Shown: in pieces, positions 16,284 through 24,742 of the stretch
How the letters are laid out: each line of letters starts with the position of its first letter
Numbering within the stretch: the stretch's first letter is position 1
NCBI GenBank assembly: GCA_024402535.1
Contig: JAKSTN010000025.1
Coordinates: forward strand, 1-38,249
Source: Treponema sp.
GTDB lineage: Bacteria > Spirochaetota > Spirochaetia > Treponematales > Treponemataceae
Direction: 5' to 3'
DNA: 38,249 bases
Notes under the pieces: model-generated
Told to the model about the DNA's origin: nothing
Database searches by the model: none
Seen by the model: the letters and a program-made list of their open reading frames with translations, nothing else
Made by a program: the position numbers and the translations under genes

Positions 16284-16881
16284 TGCTGATAACAATGAAC
16301 CAAAAAAGAAAGTGCCATATCACTTTGGAGAAAAACTTCGCCAGATGCGTGAACACAAAGGTTATACTTTGAAATATGTTGCCCAGATGGCAGGCGTTTC
16401 AGAAAGTCTTGTTTCACAAATTGAAAGAAACCACGTTTCACCGGCAATTGATACGCTTCTCTCACTTGCTGATGTTCTTGATATCAATCTGGAATTCCTC
16501 TTTGAAGAATATCGCCGTCAGCATCCTGTTCAGCTTATCCGCAGAGGAGAACGGGCAAAAATGGCAGAAGGCGATGTTGATTATGAAGAGCTTTCAAAGC
16601 CGGATCCAAATGACAAGACAAACAATTTCGAGGCTTATATTATCCGCATCCCAGCTCACAGCACCACACACCACGGTTCTGCAGGGCATATTGGACGTGA
16701 ACTTGGAATCATCGTAAAAGGAAGTGCAAACCTTCACTACGAAAACCAGGTCTACACAATGAATGAAGGAGACTCTGTATCATTCCCTGCAAGTGGTCCC
16801 CACTATATGGAAAATATCGGAGATACAGAACTTGAAGCAATCTGGATTGTTACACCAGCCCAGCGCTTTGTAAGAGAATAA
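16264..16881 (+). CDS. XRE-family regulator with C-terminal cupin sensor
   Basis: This 205-residue DNA-binding regulator has an N-terminal helix-turn-helix (about 20-75, LRQMREHKGYTLKYVAQMAG, then SESLVSQIERN). A linker leads to a cupin-2 barrel (about 120-200) with GHIGRELGIIVKGSANLHYE, GDSVSFPASGPHY and the closing NIGDTELEAIWI. This layout is that of the XRE-cupin one-component regulators, whose cupin usually binds a small metabolite; the ligand here is unknown. GGAG lies about 9 nt before the ATG, inside the upstream gene. A three-hairpin element begins 3 nt after its stop. Confidence 0.9.
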   Translation: MTPSPNNADNNEPKKKVPYHFGEKLRQMREHKGYTLKYVAQMAGVSESLVSQIERNHVSPAIDTLLSLADVLDINLEFLFEEYRRQHPVQLIRRGERAKMAEGDVDYEELSKPDPNDKTNNFEAYIIRIPAHSTTHHGSAGHIGRELGIIVKGSANLHYENQVYTMNEGDSVSFPASGPHYMENIGDTELEAIWIVTPAQRFVRE

Positions 16882-16884
16882 GAC

Positions 16885-16977
16885 GCAACTTCAACGTCCT
16901 GTTGAAGTTGCTTTGCGAGTTTGCAAAGCAAACTCGCCTATATCTCCCCGTCCATGGATGGACGGGATTTTATTTTT
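16885..16977 (+). repeat. Three-hairpin 3' element, copy A (ends in terminator)
   Basis: It starts 3 nt after the XRE-cupin stop. Hairpin 1: 16885-16895 with 16901-16911 (GCAACTTCAAC / GTTGAAGTTGC), loop GTCCT. Hairpin 2: 16915-16924 with 16928-16937 (GCGAGTTTGC / GCAAACTCGC), loop AAA. Hairpin 3: 16947-16954 with 16959-16966 (CCCGTCCA / TGGACGGG), loop TGGA, then ATTTTATTTTT, a rightward terminator. The same plan recurs at 32634-32751 (reverse) and 35870-35980. Confidence 0.8.
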
Positions 16978-18196
16978 AACTAGCAAACAGAACTGAAAGT
17001 GTCACAGCATCTTTAATCATATTGTCGATAATACAATATTCATTTGGCTGGTGAGCCATATCATTCAATGTGCTCCATACAGCGCAATCAATTCCTTCAC
17101 GGCGAAGTTCAGCACCTACTGTACCACCACCAATTCCGATGCATTTTGTTTTCTGCCCGTGAGCTTTTTCTATAGCTTCGGAAAGAAGTTTCACTACAGG
17201 AGAATCTGCAGAGGTTGCAGGACTTTCAGAATGCTGTGCAAGACTGAATTCAACCTTTACACCATATTCATTTTCTACATCTGAAATAATCTTTTTTGCA
17301 GCTTTTTCAACTTCTGAAATTGAATAACATGGGAGAATTCTGCAATCCATATAGAATACTTCATCTCCCGGAATGATATTAATACCGTCAACATTCTTCA
17401 TGCGCATTGTTGGCTGGAAAGTTGAATAATCTGGTTCAAAAAGAGCGTCTTTTTTATCAAACACTTTTTCAAGACCATGAAGACGAAGCGAAAGATCATT
17501 GGCAGCAAGACAGGCATTCACACCTGTGTCAGGACGAGAACCATGAGTCTGTTTTCCAATTACATGGAGCTTCATCCACATAAGATTCTTTTCTGCAATC
17601 TCAATTGTTACACCTTCTGGGTCGCCCCCATCAGGAATAAGAACCAGATCAGATCTTGTGAAAAGCCCTGTATTTTCTACCAGCCACTGACATCCGTATG
17701 CACTTCCACATTCTTCATCAGCTACGTAAAGAAGTTTCACTGTATGCTTTGGAACAATATTATTATCAAGAAGATATTTTGCAGCAAAAGTCATTGAAAG
17801 AAGTCCCTGCTGGTTATCTTCTACTCCGCGGCCGTAAAGACGTCCATCTTTTTCCACGCATTCCCATGGGTTTGTTTCCCACATAGAAAGTTCCCCTGTC
17901 GGAACAACATCCATATGAGCCATTACCCAGATTACAGGAAGATTTGCATCACTTCCAGGAATTGTAGCAACGATGCTTGGACGAACACCTGAACTTACAC
18001 GACTGTCCGGAGCATTGAATACTTCCAGATTTTTGAAACCGTTAGCTTTAAGCCAGTCAAAAAGAACTGCAGCTTTTTCAGATTCTCCGTCCCCTCCGTT
18101 TTCAGGAGCAAGAGCTTTAACGCAGGTAAGCTTTTTCTGGAGCTCAATCATTTCCCCGCGTTTTGAATTCATATAAGTTTTGATTGCTTCTGCCAT
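16976..18196 (-). CDS. M20-family metallohydrolase (peptidase/desuccinylase-like)
   Basis: This 406-residue cytoplasmic zinc hydrolase belongs to the M20 (ArgE/DapE/PepV) family. Visible metal and catalytic motifs are MAHMDVVP (H94, D96), GRGVEDNQQG (D127), DEECGS (E161 base, E162 ligand) and a C-terminal AHQPNEY. The inserted dimerisation domain lies near 200-310 (KQTHGSRPDTGVNA). The exact substrate (dipeptide, acylated amino acid or succinyl-diaminopimelate) cannot be assigned by reading. It lies 8 nt downstream of the purD stop, with AGGA just before its ATG, so it is probably cotranscribed with purD. Confidence 0.87.
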   Translation of the reverse strand: MAEAIKTYMNSKRGEMIELQKKLTCVKALAPENGGDGESEKAAVLFDWLKANGFKNLEVFNAPDSRVSSGVRPSIVATIPGSDANLPVIWVMAHMDVVPTGELSMWETNPWECVEKDGRLYGRGVEDNQQGLLSMTFAAKYLLDNNIVPKHTVKLLYVADEECGSAYGCQWLVENTGLFTRSDLVLIPDGGDPEGVTIEIAEKNLMWMKLHVIGKQTHGSRPDTGVNACLAANDLSLRLHGLEKVFDKKDALFEPDYSTFQPTMRMKNVDGINIIPGDEVFYMDCRILPCYSISEVEKAAKKIISDVENEYGVKVEFSLAQHSESPATSADSPVVKLLSEAIEKAHGQKTKCIGIGGGTVGAELRREGIDCAVWSTLNDMAHQPNEYCIIDNMIKDAVTLSVLFAS

Positions 18197-18204
18197 ACTA
18201 AATC

Positions 18205-19551
18205 CTACAGTTTTCCACTTTCGGCAGCACCAGGAAGCCCGATGTCTTTACGGTAAAATGCTTTGTCAAACTTAACAGCTTTAATTCCATTATAAGCTTT
18301 GTCCCAGGCTTCTTTAAAAGTTGTTCCATATGCAGAACATGCAAGAACGCGTCCACCTGAAGTAAGCAGTTCTTCATCGTTTTCACGGCGACCACAAACA
18401 GCACCTGCATAGAAGATTTTTGAACCGCTGAGTTTAAGAAGATTTTCATTAACTGTAATAGGAAGACCTTTTTCATAGTCTCCAGGGTATCCGCCAGAAA
18501 CCATTACAGGTGAAACCTGATATCCTTTCTTCCACTTAACTTCGAAATCTTTAAGAGTTCCGTTTGTAATGGCGACACACATTGCAGCCAGGTCAAAATC
18601 CATAAGAGGAAGAACACTCTGAGTTTCTGGGTCCCCAAGGCGAACATTGTATTCAAGAAGTTTTGGACCGTTCTTTGTAAGCATTACGCCAAAGAAAATG
18701 AATCCGCGGTAATCATATTTTTCTTTAATAAGACCGTTCAGTGTTGGCTGAAGAATTGTCTTGTCAAATTCAGCCATCATTTCAGGAGTTACATCATCCA
18801 GAGGACAAACTGTTCCCATTCCACCAGTATTAGGACCTTTAGCACCATCCATAAGACGTTTGTGGTCACGGGCAGGAAGGAAAGGAACGATGCATGCACT
18901 TCCCTGCACTGCATATTCAGGTGTACATGAAACTGCAGCCAGAACTGAGATTTCTACACCTTCAAGATAATCTTCAACAACGATTTTTTTACCGGCATTG
19001 CCAACGCGACCAGAATTCATGATGTCATCAATAGCGTCAATTGCTTCTTCAACTGTTGCAGCAACTGTAACACCTTTTCCGGCAGCAAGACCGTCAGCTT
19101 TAATAACAATTGGAGCGCCATGTTTCTTTACATATTCAACGGCAGCATCCTGATTAACGAATGTTTCACTTGCAGGACAGGCAACGTTATACTCTTTCAT
19201 AAATTTCTTTGAAAGATCTTTACTTGCTTCAAGCTGAGCACCAGCTGACTTAGGACCTACACAAGGAATACCTGCGTTCCAGAAAACATCTGCAAGACCT
19301 TCTGCCAAAGGATCTTCCGGTCCGATAACAACCATACGGCAGTTTTCATGTTTTGCAACCTGCACATAAGGATGGTCACCGTTTTCGACAATGTAGTCAC
19401 ATTTTTTAGGATCAACGTTAACACATTTTTCTTCAAAAGCAGTACCACCATTTCCAGGAACTGCAACAACCTTATCAACCAAAGAACTCTGAGCCAATTT
19501 CCAGCAGATAGCGTGCTCACGTCCGCCATTGCCAACAACTAAAATATTCAT
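18205..19551 (-). CDS. purD: Phosphoribosylamine-glycine ligase
   Basis: ATP-grasp enzyme joining 5-phosphoribosylamine and glycine, the second step of de novo purine synthesis (448 residues, normal length). Seen in order: the N-terminal loop ILVVGNGGREHAI (3-15), GPEDPLAEGL, the ATP-grasp segment VIKADGLAAGKGV, KGPNTGGMG, and the metal-binding EYNVRLGDPETQ. The fold looks intact. The start is set by alignment of the N-terminal Rossmann strand. No Shine-Dalgarno precedes it; an extended -10 lies 6 nt upstream. No other pur gene is in the window. The M20 hydrolase follows 8 nt downstream. Confidence 0.95.
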   Translation of the reverse strand: MNILVVGNGGREHAICWKLAQSSLVDKVVAVPGNGGTAFEEKCVNVDPKKCDYIVENGDHPYVQVAKHENCRMVVIGPEDPLAEGLADVFWNAGIPCVGPKSAGAQLEASKDLSKKFMKEYNVACPASETFVNQDAAVEYVKKHGAPIVIKADGLAAGKGVTVAATVEEAIDAIDDIMNSGRVGNAGKKIVVEDYLEGVEISVLAAVSCTPEYAVQGSACIVPFLPARDHKRLMDGAKGPNTGGMGTVCPLDDVTPEMMAEFDKTILQPTLNGLIKEKYDYRGFIFFGVMLTKNGPKLLEYNVRLGDPETQSVLPLMDFDLAAMCVAITNGTLKDFEVKWKKGYQVSPVMVSGGYPGDYEKGLPITVNENLLKLSGSKIFYAGAVCGRRENDEELLTSGGRVLACSAYGTTFKEAWDKAYNGIKAVKFDKAFYRKDIGLPGAAESGKL

Positions 19552-19557
19552 GGGTGC

Positions 19558-19566
19558 ATTCTATCA
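19558..19566 (-). promoter_or_regulatory. Extended -10 of purD (leaderless candidate)
   Basis: On the reverse strand TGA-TAGAAT (19558-19566) is followed by 6 nt (GCACCC) and the ATG at 19551. No -35 match was found; the TGn extension may compensate. Confidence 0.45.
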
Positions 19567-19569
19567 AAT

Positions 19570-21225
19570 TTATTGAATAAATAAAACATATATCTGACCA
19601 GAAAGATTATCTCCACTTATAAAACAATCTTCCCTGTCAGACAAATCTGTAACAAAAAAAGAATATGGAAGAATAGAAAACGAATCTAATTTCTCATAGG
19701 CAGAAATTTTATGAACTGAAAAAACAGATTCCTTTGTTTCAGGATCTTCTTCACTAAAACTTATTTGATTTAATAAGAGTTCTTTTCCAAAATCAAGAAA
19801 GAGAAGATCCGTAGGCCGTCCAAAAGCTTCTCCAATGGATTCCCAGGCAGCAGATTCCGAAATAACAATCTTTTTTAAGAAGGTAAACCCTCCAGAATCT
19901 TCCCATCTGTTTTTTTCAGAATTCCATTCTCTTCCTCCAGCTTTATCAAAAAGCCAGTAAAGAAAATAAGACATTGCGCCTCGCTGTCCTATAGAATCTG
20001 AATAACCTAAAGCATCTTTTTCACACAATGAATAGTCTTTTGAGTTTTTAAGGTAATAATCTACAAATCTGGAATTTCCACCCGATTCGCCAAAGCCACA
20101 TAAACTTTCAGATAAATGTGCTAATCCTTCATCCAGAAACACTTCTAACTGATCAAGTTTTTTCTTACCAGACAACTCTGTAAAAATTACTCTTTCAGAA
20201 AAAGCTATAGCATGTGTAGTTTCATGGGCCAGCGTTGCAGTAATACTTTGAACCGAATAGTTGTCCTGTTCTTCAGTAACCGGGATTCCTACATAAATAA
20301 CATCCATTTCGTTGCTGTAGGGATTATAATCTTCGGAATTTATATCTGACTCATTGGGAAAAAAATCCATAGGATAAAAGAAACCTACAGCCTTACCTTC
20401 ACTATTTATTGTCTGAGAAAACACAACTGTAAGAGTCCTGGACCGGTCTAAATCTGCAACTCCGCCATACATAGTTTTTAATCGCGGAAGCACTATCTTT
20501 TCATATTGCTGAATGCACTTTTGTATATTCTCATTATAAAGATTAGTTTCTAATACATTTTTTTCTACATATACCGAAAGTGACGCAGGAGACTCAATTT
20601 TTATTCCTTTTATTTTATGACTGTCACTTTGATCCCCAGTATTAATTATAAAAAAATCTTTTTCTTCAGCATCCCCGGCACTTCGGGAATTTGTCTTTTT
20701 TGAAATAGCAACAGACTTCTGTAAAAGATTAGAATTACAAACAGGATGAAAAAGATCTGATTGAGCATTACCTTTTGACTGCTGACTAACATTACTGGCA
20801 GAACCTTTTAGAGATAAAAATGCAACCTCATTAGTTTTCCGATTTTCCGGTATCTCATACGGGAAACCGGATATCATTTCTGCAAAAACAGGTTCCTTTC
20901 GATTTAAAACTTCGATCTCAACAGTTTTCACAATGCTTGTTTTTGTATGAAGCAAAGATATAACATGTTTTCCTGCACTAAGTTTAGTAGCAATATAATA
21001 ACCAGTGCCCAATTCGCCATCAATACTTGATATCCATTGAAGATACTGAGAATTTAAATCTGTTGAGAAAACAATGACTGAATCATTATAGTAAGTCCGA
21101 TCCGAAGAAGGAGAAACTATTTTATAATCAACAGATACCTGGTCATTATTTTGCTGACATGAAAAAAAACTGAGACAAATAAAAAAAGATAAAATGTAAA
21201 TGAATTTTTTATTCATCTGAAGCAT
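19570..21225 (-). CDS. Lipoprotein zinc metallopeptidase, M30-like
   Basis: This 551-residue protein has a lipoprotein-type signal (FIYILSFFICLSFFSC, Cys23). An N-terminal Ig/PKD-like beta domain (about 30-110) precedes a Ser/Asn-rich region and a C-terminal peptidase domain. The zinc motif H334-E335-T-T-H338 (TLAHETTHAIA) is followed 28 residues later by FLDEGLAHLSE with E366 as third ligand, a gluzincin pattern close to family M30 (hyicolysin type). It is probably anchored in the outer membrane or periplasm. The ATG at 21225 lies 2 nt after the upstream stop, so translation is probably coupled; an alternative start is MNKKF at 21216. No intact Shine-Dalgarno. Confidence 0.82.
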   Translation of the reverse strand: MLQMNKKFIYILSFFICLSFFSCQQNNDQVSVDYKIVSPSSDRTYYNDSVIVFSTDLNSQYLQWISSIDGELGTGYYIATKLSAGKHVISLLHTKTSIVKTVEIEVLNRKEPVFAEMISGFPYEIPENRKTNEVAFLSLKGSASNVSQQSKGNAQSDLFHPVCNSNLLQKSVAISKKTNSRSAGDAEEKDFFIINTGDQSDSHKIKGIKIESPASLSVYVEKNVLETNLYNENIQKCIQQYEKIVLPRLKTMYGGVADLDRSRTLTVVFSQTINSEGKAVGFFYPMDFFPNESDINSEDYNPYSNEMDVIYVGIPVTEEQDNYSVQSITATLAHETTHAIAFSERVIFTELSGKKKLDQLEVFLDEGLAHLSESLCGFGESGGNSRFVDYYLKNSKDYSLCEKDALGYSDSIGQRGAMSYFLYWLFDKAGGREWNSEKNRWEDSGGFTFLKKIVISESAAWESIGEAFGRPTDLLFLDFGKELLLNQISFSEEDPETKESVFSVHKISAYEKLDSFSILPYSFFVTDLSDREDCFISGDNLSGQIYVLFIQ

Positions 21226-21227
21226 CT

Positions 21228-21905
21228 TTATTCAACAAAAAAACTTAAACTGGAAGATGTTACTGCAGAAAGAGAATAATAATCTTCTTTTTCATAAACG
21301 GCATCTCCCGAAATCCACTGTGCAATTATTTGAAGATAATAAGTTCCTTCTGTTAAAACATCAGCAGGCACTTCAATACTTGGCAATGAGCAGGAGCTGC
21401 TCCATTTTACACTTGCAGCCGAACGAACCTGAACCTGATAAACGATATCGGTTCCTAAATCATTCCAGGCAATCAAAATTTTTTCTCCTGGGCTTAATGA
21501 CTTTCCGGATAAAACGTTATTTCCTGACTCATCTGTAAAAGATTTTAATACAGGTTTTTCTGAAAAAATCTTATGTGGATAATTTTTTTCGAAAGGTTCA
21601 TCAAGCAAATTGGACACAACCCTAATCTTAAAACTTTCTGAAGAAGATTCTATTTCTGTTGAATAAACCTGTTTTGAATTATTAAATTCACAATGCCACA
21701 CCTGATTTGAAGAATCAGTAACTGTAACTACTGCTCCAGTGACAATATTCCCCTCTTTATTTTCAGGCCAAACAAAAACAGTTACAGCACCATTTCCCTC
21801 AGATGAAAAAGAAGCTCGGATTTTTAAATTTATATCATCTGTTTTAAAAAACGAACAGCTGGAAATAAGAAAAACAATTAATAAAATATATAAACTTTTT
21901 TTCAT
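21228..21905 (-). CDS. Lipoprotein with fibronectin-III-like region
   Basis: This 225-residue predicted lipoprotein has signal LYILLIVFLISSC with Cys17. The mature part is beta-rich. A first domain (about 25-110) looks like a carboxypeptidase-regulatory or Ig-like fold (GNIVTGAVVTVTDSSNQVW). A second (about 115-225) resembles fibronectin III (ILIAWNDLGTDIVYQVQVRS, then GTYYLQIIAQW). No enzymatic motif. GAGGG precedes the ATG. It sits 19 nt after the PQQ-repeat gene and 2 nt before the M30-like protease, so the three form an operon. A structural or substrate-presenting role beside the protease is inference. Confidence 0.75.
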   Translation of the reverse strand: MKKSLYILLIVFLISSCSFFKTDDINLKIRASFSSEGNGAVTVFVWPENKEGNIVTGAVVTVTDSSNQVWHCEFNNSKQVYSTEIESSSESFKIRVVSNLLDEPFEKNYPHKIFSEKPVLKSFTDESGNNVLSGKSLSPGEKILIAWNDLGTDIVYQVQVRSAASVKWSSSCSLPSIEVPADVLTEGTYYLQIIAQWISGDAVYEKEDYYSLSAVTSSSLSFFVE

Positions 21906-21924
21906 ACAAAACCCTCTTTCATTT

Positions 21925-23286
21925 TTATTCCGGCCATTTTAATGCAACCAGAGAACATTTACTCCATTCAGAATCATTAGTTGTTATTGTAAGGAACAAA
22001 TCTTTATAAACAGGATTTTTTCCTTCTCCACCATTCAATATGGTCGGATCAACACCCAATAAAGTTCCATTTTTAGGATTATATACCCGAACTCCCTGAT
22101 AATAAGTAGCAACAAACAAACGGTTATTTATAACAGCTGGACGACCGCCAAGAGAACATGAATCATATGGCAAATCACCCCAAATTAATTTCCCATTATT
22201 AGCATTTAAACATTGAATGTTTTTATAATATTTATCTCTCCATGCTTCACCACTCCAGCTGGATCCGTTAGTACAGAAAATCTTATTATCATAAAAAAAC
22301 ATATAAGGAGATTCACCTCTAAAAACATCACCATTGTAGGCATTGGTAAAATCTATAGTTTCCATTAAATTTTCATATTTAACTTTACCATTTCTCTTAT
22401 CCAGACACACAAGTCCATAATCCATAACATAAAGATTATTATCATTAATCAATAAAGATTCCTGCATTCCAGGCCAGACTGAATTTTCAATTTTATGAGT
22501 CCAGATAAGATTTCCTGTTTCGCAATCATAGGCTCCAACTTCAGGATTTATTTTTGGATAAGGATATCCACCACCGTAATCAAAGTCATATCCGCCCATG
22601 GTCTCATAATACAGAACACCACCACCAGAAGATTCGTCTATATATAAATCAGAAAGAATATTTCCATGAATTTTTGAAACAAATTTTTCTTCCTGCATTT
22701 TTTCAATATTAAATTTATGAATAACAGAACAGTCAGTTGCTGGATTAGAAATGTCATTTTCCCAATCCCAAGATTGCCAGAAAAGATATTTTTCTTTATA
22801 TGGAATTAAAGTTGCACTGCCTTTAATATCTAAATCAGAAATTTTCTGAAAGAAACTTCCATCACTTTCATTAAAAATCAACAAATCTGCAAAATCATCA
22901 TCACCAGCCGGAACAATCACAAAAATATAAGAACCGCACTTCACTGGTCTTCCGTTTACAATTTTATTTTCGCTTCCTGGAAAACAATAATACTTTTCTG
23001 TTTCCCAGATTTTTGTTCCATCTAATAAATCAATTTTTGAAAGATAAAAATATTTGTTTTCATCAACATATTTTTTCCCTTCTATGAGAACTGCATAATC
23101 CCCATATACAAAGGGATCATCAGAATATTTCTCAACCTCAAGTTCCCATACTCTTTCAAGAACAATTTCTTTTTCGGTTGAATCAATTGTAGAAACAGGA
23201 TCATGTTTATTACAACAAGAAAAACTAAAAACAATCATCAAAATTGTAATAAAAATGAATGAATTCAATATAAAACTTTTTTTCAT
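21925..23286 (-). CDS. PQQ/beta-propeller repeat lipoprotein
   Basis: This 453-residue exported protein has a signal peptide ending in a relaxed spirochaetal lipobox (MIVFSFSCC). The rest consists of repeated beta-propeller blades of the PQQ/BamB type. The recurring signature is gly-x-x-(I/L)W: DGTKIWE, CETGNLIWTH, NNGKLIWGD, plus KRNGKVKYE. It is probably a binding platform, as no PQQ-dehydrogenase residues were recognised. I chose the ATG at 23286 (MKKSF) rather than 23292 because a TATAAT ends exactly 6 nt before it, predicting a leaderless mRNA. It is the first gene of the operon that ends with the M30-like protease. Confidence 0.82.
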   Translation of the reverse strand: MKKSFILNSFIFITILMIVFSFSCCNKHDPVSTIDSTEKEIVLERVWELEVEKYSDDPFVYGDYAVLIEGKKYVDENKYFYLSKIDLLDGTKIWETEKYYCFPGSENKIVNGRPVKCGSYIFVIVPAGDDDFADLLIFNESDGSFFQKISDLDIKGSATLIPYKEKYLFWQSWDWENDISNPATDCSVIHKFNIEKMQEEKFVSKIHGNILSDLYIDESSGGGVLYYETMGGYDFDYGGGYPYPKINPEVGAYDCETGNLIWTHKIENSVWPGMQESLLINDNNLYVMDYGLVCLDKRNGKVKYENLMETIDFTNAYNGDVFRGESPYMFFYDNKIFCTNGSSWSGEAWRDKYYKNIQCLNANNGKLIWGDLPYDSCSLGGRPAVINNRLFVATYYQGVRVYNPKNGTLLGVDPTILNGGEGKNPVYKDLFLTITTNDSEWSKCSLVALKWPE

Positions 23287-23292
23287 AGTCAT

Positions 23293-23298
23293 ATTATA
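23293..23298 (-). promoter_or_regulatory. -10 box of the PQQ-repeat lipoprotein (leaderless candidate)
   Basis: TATAAT (23293-23298, reverse strand), then 6 nt (ATGACT), then ATG at 23286. The -35 region falls on the preceding terminator hairpin and matches poorly (TGTTTG at 17 nt). Confidence 0.5.
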
Positions 23299-23304
23299 AA
23301 CAAA

Positions 23305-23328
23305 ACCGGTCTGAGCAAACAGACCGGT
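23305..23328 (-). terminator. Hairpin terminator after the lipase-like gene
   Basis: ACCGGTCTG (23305-23313) and CAGACCGGT (23320-23328) form a 9-bp stem with a 6-nt loop. Read leftward it is followed by TTTGTTT, a weak U-tract. It separates the lipase-like operon from the next promoter. Confidence 0.7.
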
Positions 23329-23355
23329 AATAGTTAAGTTTAAATTAAATTAAAC

Positions 23356-24738
23356 CTATCTTTTTGCATTTGTCTTTTTAATCATTTCATCAATTGCTTT
23401 CTGAACATCTGAATGAACTGGAGTTGCAACGGATCCATCATCATTCAAACGATCTGCAGGAGTAATATTCATATGATTAAATTTTGTCATTCTCTTATAA
23501 CCGGCAGATTCTGAAGCAAGAACTTTTGAGTGTACTTCTTCATATCTACCTGTAACGTTATTGTAGAAAGTTTTTGGATAGAACTGACTTTCTTCAGCAA
23601 CAAGACCGTCATGTTTACTTGAACCAAGCAGTTCATTAATTTCACCATCCAGGTTTCCACACCAGTCAGCAGCATTTTTACAGTATTTTGCATAGGTTGG
23701 ACTATTTGTAAAAAGCCCTACAATACCAACACATTTTGCAATATGAACACCATATGCTACATTGAATACAGTTTTTGCAGTTTTGAATCCATTACGAATT
23801 TTATTTTCATTTGTATGAACTCCATTAATTGAATCTGCATCCATCATACTGAGAGTATTTGCATTTGCACCAACAATATAACCTACAGGAAGTGCTGAAT
23901 CAAAAACAGGCTTATCTTTATAAGTATCTACGTACTTATAAACATCTCTTGTTGTTTTTGCAGGATAAGGGATTTTTACACCAAGTACTTTCTTATACTT
24001 AATTACCCATACAGTTTCTGTTCCAGTTTTTACTTTATAAGTTATTTTCTCTGTAGTAGAAACATACTTATTGATAAAAGCACTGCCAGGAATCATATCT
24101 TTAAGTTCCTGAAGATTTGGTGAATTAGGATACTGATATGCTGTAAGTGTATAGTTTAAAATTGGATTCATTTTTTTAAGCACATAGAAAATTGCAGTTC
24201 TATTAGTCTGAATAATTGCTGTTAATGCGCTTTCAGTTATTTTGCGTATAAGATCTGTTGCAATTGTTACACCACAAACACCTCTGGCACCATTTGCCAG
24301 AATAGAAATATCATTTTCCAGCTTATTAAAAGTATTTGTAAAACCACCATCCAGAGCTTTAAGACCTTTATCAATTCCTGAAACTGTAATTACACCAGCC
24401 AGGCGATTGTACTGAGTAGTATCATTTTTCTTAAGATAAGTTGAGTAAGCCAGAACACGAAGACCACCCTGGCTGTGACCTACAGCAACATATTTAGATT
24501 TATCACTACCATCTACTGATTTAATTTTCTTATATTCGCCTTCTACAATCTTTTCAATACCATATCTTGAAGGTTCATATTCCTTGAAATTAAATCCAGT
24601 AAATACGCGATACTGACCGCTTCCGTTATTAAACATTTTTGCATTTTCAGCAAGTTTTTCACCGTTAATGCAAGCTGGTTCTGCCCAAAGTCCTGCTGAA
24701 ATTAAAAGAGCTGTTAAAACTACTAAAATCTTTTTCAT
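23356..24738 (-). CDS. Secreted alpha/beta hydrolase, lipase-like
   Basis: This 460-residue exported protein has a signal peptide (ILVVLTALLISAGLWA, cleaved before EPA). The nucleophile elbow GHSQGG places Ser at 89. A complete triad is plausible with Asp377 in SKHDGLV and His422 in KFNHMNI. This order and the HDGLV context resemble lipases and PGAP1-like esterases. The large middle section (about 130-330) would hold a lid or cap. No lipobox, so it is probably periplasmic or secreted. GGGAGA precedes the ATG, 4 nt after the upstream lipoprotein stop, so the two genes form an operon. The substrate is unknown. Confidence 0.8.
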   Translation of the reverse strand: MKKILVVLTALLISAGLWAEPACINGEKLAENAKMFNNGSGQYRVFTGFNFKEYEPSRYGIEKIVEGEYKKIKSVDGSDKSKYVAVGHSQGGLRVLAYSTYLKKNDTTQYNRLAGVITVSGIDKGLKALDGGFTNTFNKLENDISILANGARGVCGVTIATDLIRKITESALTAIIQTNRTAIFYVLKKMNPILNYTLTAYQYPNSPNLQELKDMIPGSAFINKYVSTTEKITYKVKTGTETVWVIKYKKVLGVKIPYPAKTTRDVYKYVDTYKDKPVFDSALPVGYIVGANANTLSMMDADSINGVHTNENKIRNGFKTAKTVFNVAYGVHIAKCVGIVGLFTNSPTYAKYCKNAADWCGNLDGEINELLGSSKHDGLVAEESQFYPKTFYNNVTGRYEEVHSKVLASESAGYKRMTKFNHMNITPADRLNDDGSVATPVHSDVQKAIDEMIKKTNAKR

Positions 24739-24742
24739 TGTT

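Noticed and set aside
16885..16977. The three-hairpin elements as integron attC sites
   Set aside because: Treponema can carry integrons, but I see no core sites of the attC type (RYYYAAC/GTTRRRY pairs), no integron integrase and no gene cassettes. The xerC-type gene nearby fits the housekeeping xerC-hslVU order. Hairpin 3 has a T-run as in terminators.
16976..18196. Assigning the M20 enzyme as DapE
   Set aside because: The motifs are shared by the whole M20 family, and no lysine or diaminopimelate genes are adjacent.
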